Origin: Halogeometricum sp. S1BR25-6
GTDB lineage: Archaea > Halobacteriota > Halobacteria > Halobacteriales > Haloferacaceae
Length of the DNA: 64,000 nucleotides
Direction of reading: 5' to 3'
Assembly: GCF_031624495.1 (NCBI RefSeq)
Contig: NZ_JAMQOP010000001.1
Coordinates: forward strand, 1 to 64,000
In this document: positions 43,090-51,625 of the stretch, piece by piece
How positions within the stretch are numbered: position 1 is the first letter of the stretch
Layout of the letters: each line of letters starts with the position of its first letter
The notes under the pieces: generated by a model
What the model was told of the DNA's origin: nothing
Databases searched by the model: none
Seen by the model: the letters and a program-made list of their open reading frames with translations, nothing else
Program-made: the position numbers and the translations under genes

Positions 43090-43730
43090 GCGAGGCGGCC
43101 GACGACGCGGACGACTCGTTCGACCCGAAGGCCGCCGCCGAGGAGGCGGGCGTCGACCTCTCGGCGGTGCCCGACTGGGCGGACGAGTACCTCGACAGGG
43201 TGTCCGACCGCCTGATGTTCAACTACGATTTGGAGAAGGACCGACGCGTCCGCGGCGAGCGGTTCGACCTGTTCGGCGAGATGCGCATCGAATCGGAGAA
43301 GCGGTTCTTCCACCCCGCGCTGAACTACGCGAACCACGAGACCCGCGAGTTCCTGTTCGCCCGGCGCGTCTCGACGGCGACGAGGGCGGAGTTAGAGCGA
43401 CTGGTCGACCTCGGACACCAACTAGCGGGCGAATGGATAGACGCCGACGAGGAGCACTTCGGCACCGACTTCACGTTCGTCCTCGTCGCCGACGCGGTGC
43501 CCGAGGACGTGCGCGCGTTCGTCGCCGAGTTCTCCGACCGGACGCTCCTGAAGTTCGGCTACTACGGCCACTACGAGGTGAACCTCGCCGTCGTCGCGCC
43601 CGACTCCGAAGACGCCGTCGCCAGCGAGGGCGCCGACGCGGCGCGGGCGTTCACGCTGTGGGACGACGCGGACCCCACTCGGAGAGAACGGGGCGTCGTC
43701 GCCCGCTTTCTGGACCGTCTGCGCCGCTGA
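43086..43730 (+). CDS. uncharacterised protein, coupled to cupin gene
   Basis: This 214-residue protein contains DWADEYLDRVSDRLMFNYDLEKDRRVRGERFDLFGEMRIESEKRFFHPALNYANHETREFLFARRVSTATRAELERLVDLGHQL, then DEEHFGTDFTFVLVADAVPEDVRAFVAEFSDRTLLKFGYYGHYEVNLAVVAPD. It looks like a haloarchaeal family of unknown role. The 4-nt ATGA overlap makes joint expression with the cupin likely. The N-terminal ~25 residues are acidic and disordered. Confidence 0.8.
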   Translation: MSEAADDADDSFDPKAAAEEAGVDLSAVPDWADEYLDRVSDRLMFNYDLEKDRRVRGERFDLFGEMRIESEKRFFHPALNYANHETREFLFARRVSTATRAELERLVDLGHQLAGEWIDADEEHFGTDFTFVLVADAVPEDVRAFVAEFSDRTLLKFGYYGHYEVNLAVVAPDSEDAVASEGADAARAFTLWDDADPTRRERGVVARFLDRLRR

Positions 43731-43805
43731 GCGGGCGGAATCGAAGGAAAGCGAGAAACGAGAGACGAGACGCGAGGAGGCTCGGGACGGCGGTTCGCGC
43801 GCGGT

Positions 43806-45638
43806 TCAGTCGTCGCCCGGCGAGTACCCGCCCTCGCCGGGACGGTCGCGGACGCGGTTGATATTGCGGTAGCCCATCACCACCAAGGAGAGTGCGAGGT
43901 AGATGAGCACGAACGCGATGGCGATCTGAACCACCGCCGAGAGCATGGCGAACGCGCCCGCCTGAGCCATCCACTCCGCGTTGAGGAACTTCGCGTAGAT
44001 GTTGTCGTGCACCGCCAGCCACAGCAGTCCGATGACGGTGACGAACGTCATCAGCGCCATCGGCGCGCCGGTGCTGATGAGCTGTTTAGACTCGCTCCAG
44101 TTGGCCAGCCACACCGTCGCGGTGAGCAGCGCCAGGGCGGCGAGCAGTTGGTTCGCGCCGCCGAACAGTTGCCACAGGGTCAGCCACGAACCGCTGGTGA
44201 TGAGGACGTACGCCGGGAGCGCCTGCACGACGGCGTTGCCGTAGCGGTCCGCCGCGAACGATTCGACCGAGGACTCGGGCGTCCCGATTATCTCCTCCAT
44301 CATGTACCGGCCCAGACGGACGGCCGTGTCCGTCGAGGTGAGGAGGAAACTGACGAGCACGAGCGCCATGAACGGCCCGCCGAAGGAGGCGGGGACGCCG
44401 AAACTCGTCAGGATGATGCCGCCGCCCGTCGCGAACGTCGGAAGCGCGAGGCCGATGCCGCCGCCGACTTCGGGCGCGACGATGGCGACGGTGATGAGCG
44501 CCACGGTGGCGAGCAGACCCTCGCCGAGCATCCCGCCGTAGCCGATGACGCGCGCGTCGGACTCCCGATTCAGCTGTTTGGAGGTGGTGCCCGAGGAGAC
44601 CAGCGAGTGGAAGCCGCTGATGGTTCCGCAGGCGATGGTGATGAACAGGAGCGGGAACAGCGGCGCGCCCGAGCGACCGATGAAGCCGTAGTACGGTTCG
44701 AGGTTGGTCGTCAGCGGTTGGCTCGGCGTCACCGCCGCGATGCCGAACGTCGCGCCGACGGTGCCGACGATGACCGCGAGGAGCGCACCGCCGACGCCGG
44801 TGTACAGCAGGAATGACGACAGGTAGTCGCGCGGTTGCAGGAGCACCCAGACCGGGAGGGCGCTCGCGAGCGCACCGTACAGGAGGATGACGGGCACCCA
44901 CGCCGCGGTGTTGGTGCCGAGCGAGGACGTCCCCGGAATCCACGACCCGCCGCTCGCGAACAGCACGAGGGTGTCGGCGGGCGCCCGCGAGGCCGGTTCG
45001 AAGAGCGCGAGGGGATACATCGTGCCCAACCAGACGCCGACGAACATCGCGACGACGAACGCCACGGTGCCTGGGATAAAGGGGAGGTTCAGTTGGTAGA
45101 GGTAGACGCCGAAGACGACGGCGAGTCCGATGTAGATCAGACTGGCCGTCGCCGCCTCGGGGTAGGCGTTGAACACGATGGCGACCACGAGGGCGAACAC
45201 CGCCACGACGAGGACGATGGTGAGAAAGGCGAACCACAACAGCATGTTCTTGCCCCGTTCGCCGACGTACTCGCCGATGATGTAGCCGATGGACTTCCCC
45301 TCGTGTCGGAGACTCGCCGACAGCGAGACGAAGTCGTGGACGCTGCCCATCAGCGGGTTCCCGATGGCTATCCACGCCAGGGCCGGGACCCACCCCCAGA
45401 CGACGCCGGCCGTGATCGGGCCGACGATGGGCGCCCCGCCCGCGATGCTCGAATAGTGATGCCCGAGTAAGACCGGCTTCTTCGCCGGGACGTACTCCTG
45501 CCCGTCCTCGTACTTGTGCGCCGGCGTCTCGCGACTGTCGTCGAGTTCGACGAACCGGGCGAGATATCTCGAATACCCCAGATACCCCGCCGTGAAGAGC
45601 ACGAGTACCGCCGCCACGAGCCAGATGACTTGTACCAT
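43806..45638 (-). CDS. cstA: CstA-family transporter
   Basis: This 610-residue membrane protein has about 16-18 helices. Motifs include GYSRYLARFVELDDSRETPAHKYEDGQEYVPAKKPVLLGHHYSSIAGGAPIVGP, LRHEGKSIGYIIGEYVG, and GFHSLVSSGTTSKQLNRESDARVIGYGGMLGEG. CstA was found as a carbon-starvation protein and is linked to peptide and pyruvate uptake. The gene appears monocistronic and its promoter carries an inverted repeat upstream of TATA, suggesting carbon- or nitrogen-responsive control. Confidence 0.95.
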   Translation of the reverse strand: MVQVIWLVAAVLVLFTAGYLGYSRYLARFVELDDSRETPAHKYEDGQEYVPAKKPVLLGHHYSSIAGGAPIVGPITAGVVWGWVPALAWIAIGNPLMGSVHDFVSLSASLRHEGKSIGYIIGEYVGERGKNMLLWFAFLTIVLVVAVFALVVAIVFNAYPEAATASLIYIGLAVVFGVYLYQLNLPFIPGTVAFVVAMFVGVWLGTMYPLALFEPASRAPADTLVLFASGGSWIPGTSSLGTNTAAWVPVILLYGALASALPVWVLLQPRDYLSSFLLYTGVGGALLAVIVGTVGATFGIAAVTPSQPLTTNLEPYYGFIGRSGAPLFPLLFITIACGTISGFHSLVSSGTTSKQLNRESDARVIGYGGMLGEGLLATVALITVAIVAPEVGGGIGLALPTFATGGGIILTSFGVPASFGGPFMALVLVSFLLTSTDTAVRLGRYMMEEIIGTPESSVESFAADRYGNAVVQALPAYVLITSGSWLTLWQLFGGANQLLAALALLTATVWLANWSESKQLISTGAPMALMTFVTVIGLLWLAVHDNIYAKFLNAEWMAQAGAFAMLSAVVQIAIAFVLIYLALSLVVMGYRNINRVRDRPGEGGYSPGDD

Positions 45639-45675
45639 TGTATGACAGCCTCACTCACCCCTCATGGATAACAGC

Positions 45676-45702
45676 GGTTTAATGGTAACGATTGTTATCG
45701 TT
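45676..45702 (-). promoter_or_regulatory. cstA promoter with upstream dyad
   Basis: Minus-strand TATA CCATTAAACC (45676-45685) predicts a start near 45653. Just upstream is a perfect inverted repeat, AACGAT (45687-45692) and ATCGTT (45697-45702), with spacer TGTT. Placement upstream of TATA fits an activator site; GATAAC/GTTATC arms further bracket the TATA. Confidence 0.5.
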
Positions 45703-45777
45703 CGAAACCGGACGCTGAAAACCTCTCGCCGGCGATACTCGGCAAAATGGTCCGATTTCCGGGGAGAGTACCGGTCG

Positions 45778-46746
45778 CTACGCGGGCCGTTCGGCGGTCG
45801 CGTCGATGTCCAACTCGGCGGCCACCTCTTCGAGGAAGTCGCCCTTCACCTCGGAGACGCGGGTGGCTATCTCGGCGACGACCGGGTAGTCGAACGACTC
45901 GCGGAGTTCGCGCAGGCGTTCGCGTTCGGTCGCAACCCGGTCGCGGAGGAAGCGCGCGCCGCGGCCCTCCTCGTGCGGTTCGGGTTCCGGCGTGAGGCGG
46001 TTGACGGCGAGGCCGCCGACGGTCAGCCCGTAGGATTCTAAGTCGTCGGCCGCCCGGCGGGTCTCCCGCAGGGAGAGTTCGTCGGGGTTGACGACGAGGA
46101 AGAACGTCGAGGACTCCCTCAGCGTCTCGCCCGCGAACTCGAAGCGCTCCTTCCTGCCCCGCAGGCGGGCGAGGATGGGGTCGCCGTCCATCACGCGCCG
46201 GGGTTCGTTGTTGCCGATGGCGGCCTTCTCGTAGAGGTCGATGGACTTCTCGCGCTTGTGCGCGAGGCGGTCTATCCACCCCTCCAAGAGGTCGGGCAGG
46301 GAGAGCAATCGGAGCGTCCCGCCGGTCGGCGAGGTGTCGAAGACGACGCGGTCGAACTCCTCGGCGGACTGCATCACCTCGATGAAGCGGTCCATCAGCG
46401 CCGACTCGTACGCGCCGGGCGTCTGGTGGGCCATCTCGATCTGCCTGTCGATTTCGTTGACCATCGCCGGACTCACCTGACTGCTCATCGCCCGCTTGGT
46501 CTCCATCAGGTGCCGTTCCACCTCGCTGTCGGGGTCCACCTCCATCGCCGAGAGGTTCTCGACGCCCTCCACCGACCGGGGGTCGTTCCCGAACTCCTGG
46601 TCGAACACGTCGGAGGTACTGTGCGCCGGGTCGGTGGAGACGACGAGCGTTTCGAGGCCGGCGCGGGCGCACTTTACTCCGTAGGCCGAGGAGAGGGTGG
46701 TCTTGCCGACGCCGCCCTTGCCGCCGAAGAAGACGAACTTGCGCAT
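45778..46746 (-). CDS. ArsA/GET3-type ATPase
   Basis: This 322-residue single-domain ATPase has a deviant Walker A, GKGGVGKTT (9-17), VVSTDPAHSTSD, the switch-like FDTSPTGGTLRLLSLP, and GGLAVNRLTP. It resembles archaeal Get3/ArsA. No arsenical-binding Cys triad stands out, so targeting or maturation of membrane proteins is as likely as arsenite transport. It follows a 98-114-residue unknown gene with two bases between, so they form an operon. Confidence 0.9.
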   Translation of the reverse strand: MRKFVFFGGKGGVGKTTLSSAYGVKCARAGLETLVVSTDPAHSTSDVFDQEFGNDPRSVEGVENLSAMEVDPDSEVERHLMETKRAMSSQVSPAMVNEIDRQIEMAHQTPGAYESALMDRFIEVMQSAEEFDRVVFDTSPTGGTLRLLSLPDLLEGWIDRLAHKREKSIDLYEKAAIGNNEPRRVMDGDPILARLRGRKERFEFAGETLRESSTFFLVVNPDELSLRETRRAADDLESYGLTVGGLAVNRLTPEPEPHEEGRGARFLRDRVATERERLRELRESFDYPVVAEIATRVSEVKGDFLEEVAAELDIDATAERPA

Positions 46747-46748
46747 CG

Positions 46749-47093
46749 TCAGAAGTGGTACTGGTGGCCCTTGCGTTCGAGCAGCGACCCGCGGTCCCAC
46801 ATCCGCCGCTCCCACGCCTCGAACTCGTCTTCGAGGTACGGGAGGAGTTCGGCGGTGTAGTAGGAGACAGGACTCGGAATGCCGAATGCCTCGGGGAAGC
46901 ACGCCAGCATGAACGCGTCCTCCTGGTCTTCGGCCTCCTGCTCTATCTTCTCGTACGCCGGGTGCGAGATGAGTCCGTGGTAGAAGCCGCGAAGCCACTC
47001 TGCGAGGGCCTCGCGATAGTCGCCGATGCGGTCCGCGAGCGTCATGCGTTCACGTCTCTCCTCCGAGATGGAAAGGATGTCGTTCGCGGGCAT
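46749..47093 (-). CDS. uncharacterised protein, operon with ArsA-type ATPase
   Basis: The core of this up to 114-residue protein is LADRIGDYREALAEWLRGFYHGLISHPAYEKIEQEAEDQEDAFMLACFPEAFGIPSPVSYYTAELLPYLEDEFEAWERRMWDRGSLLERKGHQYHF. An internal ATG at 47045 gives 98 residues and begins closer to this core. Two bases separate it from the ATPase gene, so they probably work together. Helical and acidic; the role is unknown. Confidence 0.82.
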   Translation of the reverse strand: MPANDILSISEERRERMTLADRIGDYREALAEWLRGFYHGLISHPAYEKIEQEAEDQEDAFMLACFPEAFGIPSPVSYYTAELLPYLEDEFEAWERRMWDRGSLLERKGHQYHF

Positions 47094-47240
47094 CGACGGG
47101 AATTCCGCCGGTTCAGCCCGCGACGTACCGAAAGCCGTCTCGGAGTGATTCGGTGCGTCGGGCGGGACGTTCGACCCGGTAACGGCGTCGGATTCGACGG
47201 CGGTACCGCGAGGAAAGAGCGCGCGAGGAGGCACCGCAGG

Positions 47241-47250
47241 TTGAAATACC
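47241..47250 (+). promoter_or_regulatory. TATA box of CobW-type gene
   Basis: TTGAAATACC is centred about 26 nt before the ATG at 47271, matching a leaderless transcript. Confidence 0.45.
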
Positions 47251-47270
47251 GTGCCGAACCAGTCTGGAAC

Positions 47271-48629
47271 ATGAGTCTGGGCGCGGCGGACGCGATTCCG
47301 GTGACCGTGCTGACGGGGAGCCTCGGTGCCGGCAAGACGACGCTTCTGAACCACCTCCTGCGGAACGCGGGCGACCGGAAGGTGGCCGTCCTCGTCAACG
47401 ACATGGGCGAGTTGAACGTCGACGCCGAACTCGTCAGCGAGGACTCCGACCTCTCCGTCGCCGACGGCACCGTCGCCGAGTTGTCCAACGGCTGTATCTG
47501 CTGTGAACTCCGCGACGACCTCGAAACCGCCGTCGTCCGCCTCGCCCGCGAGCGCTCGTTCGACCACCTCGTCGTCGAACCCTCCGGCATCAGCGACCCC
47601 GCGCCCGTCGCGCGCCTGTTCACAGGCGGGTCGCCCGCGGCCGCCAGATACGACGTGGACGCCGTCGTCGCCGTCGTCGACGCCCGCCAGTTCGCGGATA
47701 CGTTCGACGTCGACGAGACGCGTGGCGTCTCGTCTGCCAACCGGAACGCGAAGCGTTCCGGTGACGTGGACGGCGAGGGAATGCCGACTCGGACCGTCGA
47801 GGCGGGAGCGGACGGCGAACGCCGCCCGCTCTCGGACCTCCTGGTCGAGCAGGTGGAGTTCGCGAACCTGGTCGTCCTGAACAAATGCGACCTGGTGAGC
47901 GACGCCGAACGGGAGCGGGTGGAGTCGGTCGTCCGCGCGCTTCGACCCGACACCGAAATACTGACTGTAGAGTACGCTGCGGCGCCGGTCGACCGACTGC
48001 TCGACACCGGCCTGTTCGACCCGGGGACGGCGGCCGAACGCGCCGGGTGGCGACGGATGCTGGACGCGGACGGGAGCGGCGACCGAGACGACGGCGTCGG
48101 ACACGACCACGACGACCACAGCGACCACGACCACGGCCACGGCCACTCGCACCCCGAGGAGGCGTACGGCGTCGACTCGTTCGCCTACCGCCGCCGCCGG
48201 CCGTTCCACCCCGCGCGCGTCGCCGCCCTTCTGGCGGCCCTCCCCGAAAGCGTCCTCCGGGCGAAGGGGTCGATGTGGGTCGCCGGGCGCGAGGACGCCC
48301 ACCTCACTTACAGTCGGGCCGGCCCCTCGGCGTACGCCGAAGTGACGGGTCGGTGGGTGGCGAGCCTCCCCGAGTTCGAACAGGAGGCGTACCGCAGAAA
48401 CCGCTCGGACCTCGGGTTCGAGTGGGACGAGGAGTGGGGCGACCGGCGCACGGGATTGGTGTTCATCGGCCGCGAGATGGACGAGGAGGCGTTGGTCGCG
48501 TCGCTGGACGACTGCCTGCTCACCGACGCGGAGTTCTCAACCGAGTGGGACGCTTTCGAGAACACCTTCCCCGCGGACCCCGGCGGGCGGACGACGCTGT
48601 CGGAACCGACGCCCGGAGAGCGGGAGTAG
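47271..48629 (+). CDS. CobW/G3E GTPase, likely zinc metallochaperone
   Basis: This 452-residue G3E protein carries Walker A GSLGAGKTT (16-24), switch NDMGELNVD, the CxCC motif SNGCICCELRDD (Cys75/77/78), and guanine motif VLNKCDLV. A His-rich loop (about 278-295, alternating Asp/His and Gly/His) follows, then the CobW C-terminal domain. The Cys site plus His loop is the pattern of zinc metallochaperones (COG0523). No metal operator is visible in the promoter. Longer plus-strand frame upstream is antisense to the neighbour and not used. Confidence 0.92.
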   Translation: MSLGAADAIPVTVLTGSLGAGKTTLLNHLLRNAGDRKVAVLVNDMGELNVDAELVSEDSDLSVADGTVAELSNGCICCELRDDLETAVVRLARERSFDHLVVEPSGISDPAPVARLFTGGSPAAARYDVDAVVAVVDARQFADTFDVDETRGVSSANRNAKRSGDVDGEGMPTRTVEAGADGERRPLSDLLVEQVEFANLVVLNKCDLVSDAERERVESVVRALRPDTEILTVEYAAAPVDRLLDTGLFDPGTAAERAGWRRMLDADGSGDRDDGVGHDHDDHSDHDHGHGHSHPEEAYGVDSFAYRRRRPFHPARVAALLAALPESVLRAKGSMWVAGREDAHLTYSRAGPSAYAEVTGRWVASLPEFEQEAYRRNRSDLGFEWDEEWGDRRTGLVFIGREMDEEALVASLDDCLLTDAEFSTEWDAFENTFPADPGGRTTLSEPTPGERE

Positions 48630-48640
48630 TCGACCCGCGT

Positions 48641-49057
48641 TCACGCGTTCGCGACGTCCGCGGCGAGGGCGTCGAGGGCGCGTTCGAGTTCGCCGCGGCG
48701 CTTCCACGCCGCGAGGCGGTCGGTCAGCGAGGGGAAAGGAAGGCCGAGTGCGACCGACGACCGGGCGGTGACGGTGACGCCGCCGTCGTCCGGGTCGACG
48801 GCGACGACCGTCTCCATCGACTCGAACGGTCCGGCCTCGCCGTCCTGTTCGTAGCGGAGGCCGTCCTCGATAGACTCGAAGCGGAGGGCGAACTCGACGC
48901 CGCGCGCGCCCACGACCACCACCGTCTCCGCGCCCTCGTCGCGGACTCCCCGCACGTCGAAACTTCCCTCGTACCGCACCATCGCCTCGGGGGCGAGACG
49001 ACGGAACACCGTCGGCTTCGACCGCGGGACGAATCGGGAGACCGACACCTGACGCAT
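48641..49057 (-). CDS. SRPBCC (START-like) domain protein
   Basis: The N-terminus of this 138-residue protein, VSVSRFVPRSKPTVFRRLAPEAMVRYEGSFDVRGV, and the C-terminal helix DRLAAWKRRGELERALDALAADV fit the SRPBCC/polyketide-cyclase fold, which holds a hydrophobic ligand. The central strands read ETVVVVGARGVEFALRFESIEDG. Convergent with the CobW-type gene. Ligand unknown. Confidence 0.85.
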   Translation of the reverse strand: MRQVSVSRFVPRSKPTVFRRLAPEAMVRYEGSFDVRGVRDEGAETVVVVGARGVEFALRFESIEDGLRYEQDGEAGPFESMETVVAVDPDDGGVTVTARSSVALGLPFPSLTDRLAAWKRRGELERALDALAADVANA

Positions 49058-49151
49058 ACGCTAGTTGGGTGGAACGGCCGCGTATACCTGCCGACTCCGT
49101 TCGACGGCGAATCGACGGAATCGACAGGTCGGGGTCGGACGGCGACGGCGG

Positions 49152-49343
49152 TTAGCGGACGCTGTCGAGCGACCGGGCGACCGAGCGGTCGACGGTGATC
49201 CACTCTGTCGCCAGCGTTCGCTCGCCGGGCGAGAAGATCGTCAGTTCGGACGGGTTCGCGCGGTCGTCGTACAACCACTCCAACTCGACGTCGGGCGCGT
49301 CGTCGGATTCCTCGGGCGTCCGGGTCCGTTTCTTCGAGTTCAT
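49152..49343 (-). CDS. 63-residue haloarchaeal protein (DUF7511-like)
   Basis: Contains LEWLYDDRANPSELTIFSPGERTLATEWITVDRSVARSLDSVR, a pattern I recall from a small haloarchaeal family (DUF7511, tentative). An acidic/Lys N-terminus precedes it. Three bases separate it from the zinc-finger gene on the same strand, so they share an operon. No function known. Confidence 0.78.
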   Translation of the reverse strand: MNSKKRTRTPEESDDAPDVELEWLYDDRANPSELTIFSPGERTLATEWITVDRSVARSLDSVR

Positions 49344-49346
49344 CGG

Positions 49347-49505
49347 TTAGGCGGTCGCCTCGGCCTTCAGGCAGTTCGCACAGCGAATCTTCCCGCCGCG
49401 CGCCTTCCCTGTCGAGACGTACTCCCCGCAGTCGAAGCACCGTACCCGACTGCGCGCGTACTCGGTGTGCGATGCGATGGGCGTCCGTCCACTGCGTTCG
49501 GTCAT
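49347..49505 (-). CDS. 52-residue zinc-finger protein
   Basis: Four Cys at 23, 26, 42 and 45 (RCFDCGEY and RCANCLKA) form a zinc ribbon. The N-terminal part is basic. ATG at 49505 is chosen because upstream codons show no domain. Small zinc-ribbon proteins of this kind occur widely in haloarchaea, with roles in regulation or nucleic-acid binding not established. A nested inverted repeat lies upstream. Confidence 0.78.
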   Translation of the reverse strand: MTERSGRTPIASHTEYARSRVRCFDCGEYVSTGKARGGKIRCANCLKAEATA

Positions 49506-49510
49506 ACTCC

Positions 49511-49574
49511 GAAGCATGCGGGCGGTATACAAAAGTTCTTTGGAAGAACGGACCATTATAGCGCAGTATGCTTC
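49511..49574. repeat. nested inverted repeats upstream of tiny operon
   Basis: The outer arms are GAAGCAT (49511-49517) and ATGCTTC (49568-49574). The inner arms are GTTCTT (49535-49540) and AAGAAC (49544-49549) around TGG. They surround the TATA-like AAAAGTTCT region just upstream of the zinc-finger ATG. This could be an operator or an RNA hairpin. Confidence 0.55.
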
Positions 49575-49676
49575 GTACACCAGCAACTATGACGCACTGC
49601 TCGCGAACTTCGAACTGTTCTCGGAGTACAGATGGACGAGCGGTCACAATACGTTCGGAAGGCGCGTACCGGGCGG

Positions 49677-49685
49677 TACTATAAC
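49677..49685 (+). promoter_or_regulatory. TATA box of 62-residue membrane-protein gene
   Basis: TACTATAAC is centred 28 nt before the ATG at 49709, indicating a leaderless mRNA. Confidence 0.5.
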
Positions 49686-49708
49686 GGTGCGAGGCGGAAC
49701 CGTCCGGT

Positions 49709-49897
49709 ATGGGAACGGACACCGCCTCGCGCGGCGACCCGCGCGTGCTGTTCGCGATGAACCTCGTCCTCTCGTCGGTGTTCGCGACGGTGGTCGTGTG
49801 GGGATTGGATTTCCTCGGGATGGCGACGCTCACGGTGGTGAACGTCGCGTCGTTGGCGCTCGTCGTGATGGCCGTGACGTATCTCGTGACGCGGTGA
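49709..49897 (+). CDS. 62-residue membrane protein
   Basis: Two hydrophobic helices are visible: [25 protein letters not shown] and [21 protein letters not shown] short hydrophilic N-terminus precedes them. It looks conserved among haloarchaea in my memory, but the family name is not certain. It stands alone between the divergent zinc-finger operon and upp. Role unknown. Confidence 0.72.
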   Translation: MGTDTASRGDPRVLFAMNLVLSSVFATVVVWGLDFLGMATLTVVNVASLALVVMAVTYLVTR

Positions 49898-50009
49898 CGC
49901 GACGGCGGCGTCTCTCCACGGCACTGCCTCGCGTGAACCACCCGCACGAGCGTGTCTGCGGGGGATTCATCGGAATTTATGTCGCTGGACGGTCCGCGTT
50001 TCGAACAAC

Positions 50010-50690
50010 ATGCCCATCGAAGACCGAGACGACGCGTACCTCATCACGCACGCGCTGGCGAAGGACACGCTGCTGCGACTCCGCGACGTGGAGACCGAGC
50101 AGGTGGCGTTCCGCAAGGGCCTCGTGAAACTCGGGCGCATCTGCGGCTACGAGATCATAGACGGCGTGATGGAGACGGAGTACGTGACGGTGCAGACGCC
50201 GCTGACGGAGACGACGGGCGAGCGGGTGAAAGGCCTCGACGACGTCGTCATCATCAACGTCCTCCGCGCGGCGACGCCGTTCGTGGAGGGACTGCTGAAG
50301 GCGTTCCCGCGGGCCAAACAGGGCGTCATCAGCGCCGGCCGCGACGAGGACGCCGGGATGGACGAGGAGGGGGAGTTCCCCATCACCGTCGACTACGTGA
50401 AACTGCCCGAGATAACCGAGAAGGACACCGTCATCGTGGCCGACCCGATGCTGGCGACGGGCAGCACGATGTGCGCCGTTCTCGACCACGTCCTGGAGAG
50501 CACCGACGCCGACCCCGCCGACCTGTTCGTCCTCTCGGCCGTCTCGGCGCCGGACGGTCTCCTCCGCGTCGGCGACCAGTTCTCCGAGGCGGACCTCCTG
50601 ACCGTCTCCATCGACGACCACCTCGACGACGACGGCTACATCGTCCCCGGTCTCGGCGACGCCGGCGACCGGGCGTTCCGCACGAAATAG
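50010..50690 (+). CDS. upp: uracil phosphoribosyltransferase
   Basis: This 226-residue enzyme makes UMP from uracil and PRPP, the pyrimidine salvage step. Seen are [32 protein letters not shown] and the PRPP-binding [14 protein letters not shown]. The C-terminal region ends [12 protein letters not shown], matching UPRTase. A TATA-like GGAATTTATG lies about 35 nt upstream of ATG. It is alone in its transcription unit. Confidence 0.96.
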   Translation: MPIEDRDDAYLITHALAKDTLLRLRDVETEQVAFRKGLVKLGRICGYEIIDGVMETEYVTVQTPLTETTGERVKGLDDVVIINVLRAATPFVEGLLKAFPRAKQGVISAGRDEDAGMDEEGEFPITVDYVKLPEITEKDTVIVADPMLATGSTMCAVLDHVLESTDADPADLFVLSAVSAPDGLLRVGDQFSEADLLTVSIDDHLDDDGYIVPGLGDAGDRAFRTK

Positions 50691-50906
50691 CTCCGTTCTC
50701 TCTCGTCCCGGCGCGGCTCCCGGCCCGGCCCGTCTCGGCTCAGTCGTCGGCGGGGGCCCGGCGGACGCCGCGTCCGTTGGAGACTCTTGCCGCCCCCGCG
50801 CGATCGACTCCCAGCGCTCGCTCGACCCGCGGAGGAGGCCGACGAGCGTCCGGAACTCACGAAATCGAAGAACTGCCGATAGCCCGTTCCGGTCGGTCAT
50901 CTCTCC

Positions 50907-51284
50907 CTACTCGTCGTCGCCCGGCAGGTCGCGCAGGAGACCGAACCAAGTTCGATAGAGCAGAGTGCCGACGCCGCGGCCGAGACCGTAGCCGTATCTG
51001 AACGCGTCCGGGTCCGAGGACGCGCGTCGCAGCAGGCGCTGCCACCCGACGCTACAGAGGCCGAACAGGAGGCCGCGGCGTCGACGGGTCCGGATGCGGC
51101 CGACGTCGCGGTCGTAGAGGGCGCGATGTACCGCCGCCGTCACCGCCCCGGCGACGAGTCCGAGGGGCGAGAGCGGTTCGACGTCCTCGCCGTGTCGGCG
51201 TAGGAACCGTCGGAGCCACGCCGAGTACCCGAGCGTCGCGAGACTGAGGAGAAGTTCGAGGCGGGCGACCGTTCGTCGTTTCAT
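50907..51284 (-). CDS. uncharacterised Arg-rich protein
   Basis: This 125-residue protein has a hydrophobic stretch at about 8-25 (ARLELLLSLATLGYSAWL) and another PLGLVAGAVTAAVHRALYDRDVG, and is unusually basic for a haloarchaeon. The C-terminus (FRYGYGLGRGVGTLLYRTWFGLLRDLPGDDE) looks like a folded helix. It is probably peripheral or membrane-bound. No family recognised. Confidence 0.65.
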   Translation of the reverse strand: MKRRTVARLELLLSLATLGYSAWLRRFLRRHGEDVEPLSPLGLVAGAVTAAVHRALYDRDVGRIRTRRRRGLLFGLCSVGWQRLLRRASSDPDAFRYGYGLGRGVGTLLYRTWFGLLRDLPGDDE

Positions 51285-51625
51285 CTGTTTGCTACTTCGT
51301 TCGCGCGCCTATCACTGTTGTGTCGACCGCGACGCGCCGACTCGCCGGCCCCGTCGACGGCCAAGCGAACCCCCTCACTTCGGATGGAATCTCGCCGCCG
51401 TCGGTCGTTTTTATTTCGAAGCGAACGAGGCGAAACGGACCATCCGACACCACCCGTGAGAAACGTAGGCACGGGTCGCCGTCGGGGAAGGGGCGGACGG
51501 ACCGCGAAACCCCTTCACTTCGGCTCGAAAACGACAGACTGCGGCGCGGGAGAGCGACGAGAGGTGGAGCGGAAACGACCCCCGCGAGCGGAGGGGTGCG
51601 GTACGTACTCGTCCGGAGACGGCGG
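51285..51625. other. non-coding region with two imperfect direct repeats
   Basis: No haloarchaea-like coding frame is present; open frames are Arg/Ser-rich. The repeats at 51365-51383 and 51504-51523 are 19-20 nt long and share CCCCYTCACTTCGG after GCGAA(A). On the minus strand they read CCGAAGTGARGGGG and resemble the general form of origin-binding boxes, but no orc1/cdc6 gene is near. Confidence 0.55.

Noticed and set aside
51365-51523. A replication origin
   Set aside because: The repeats are in one orientation, lie in GC-rich DNA without an unwinding element, and no orc1/cdc6 gene is nearby.
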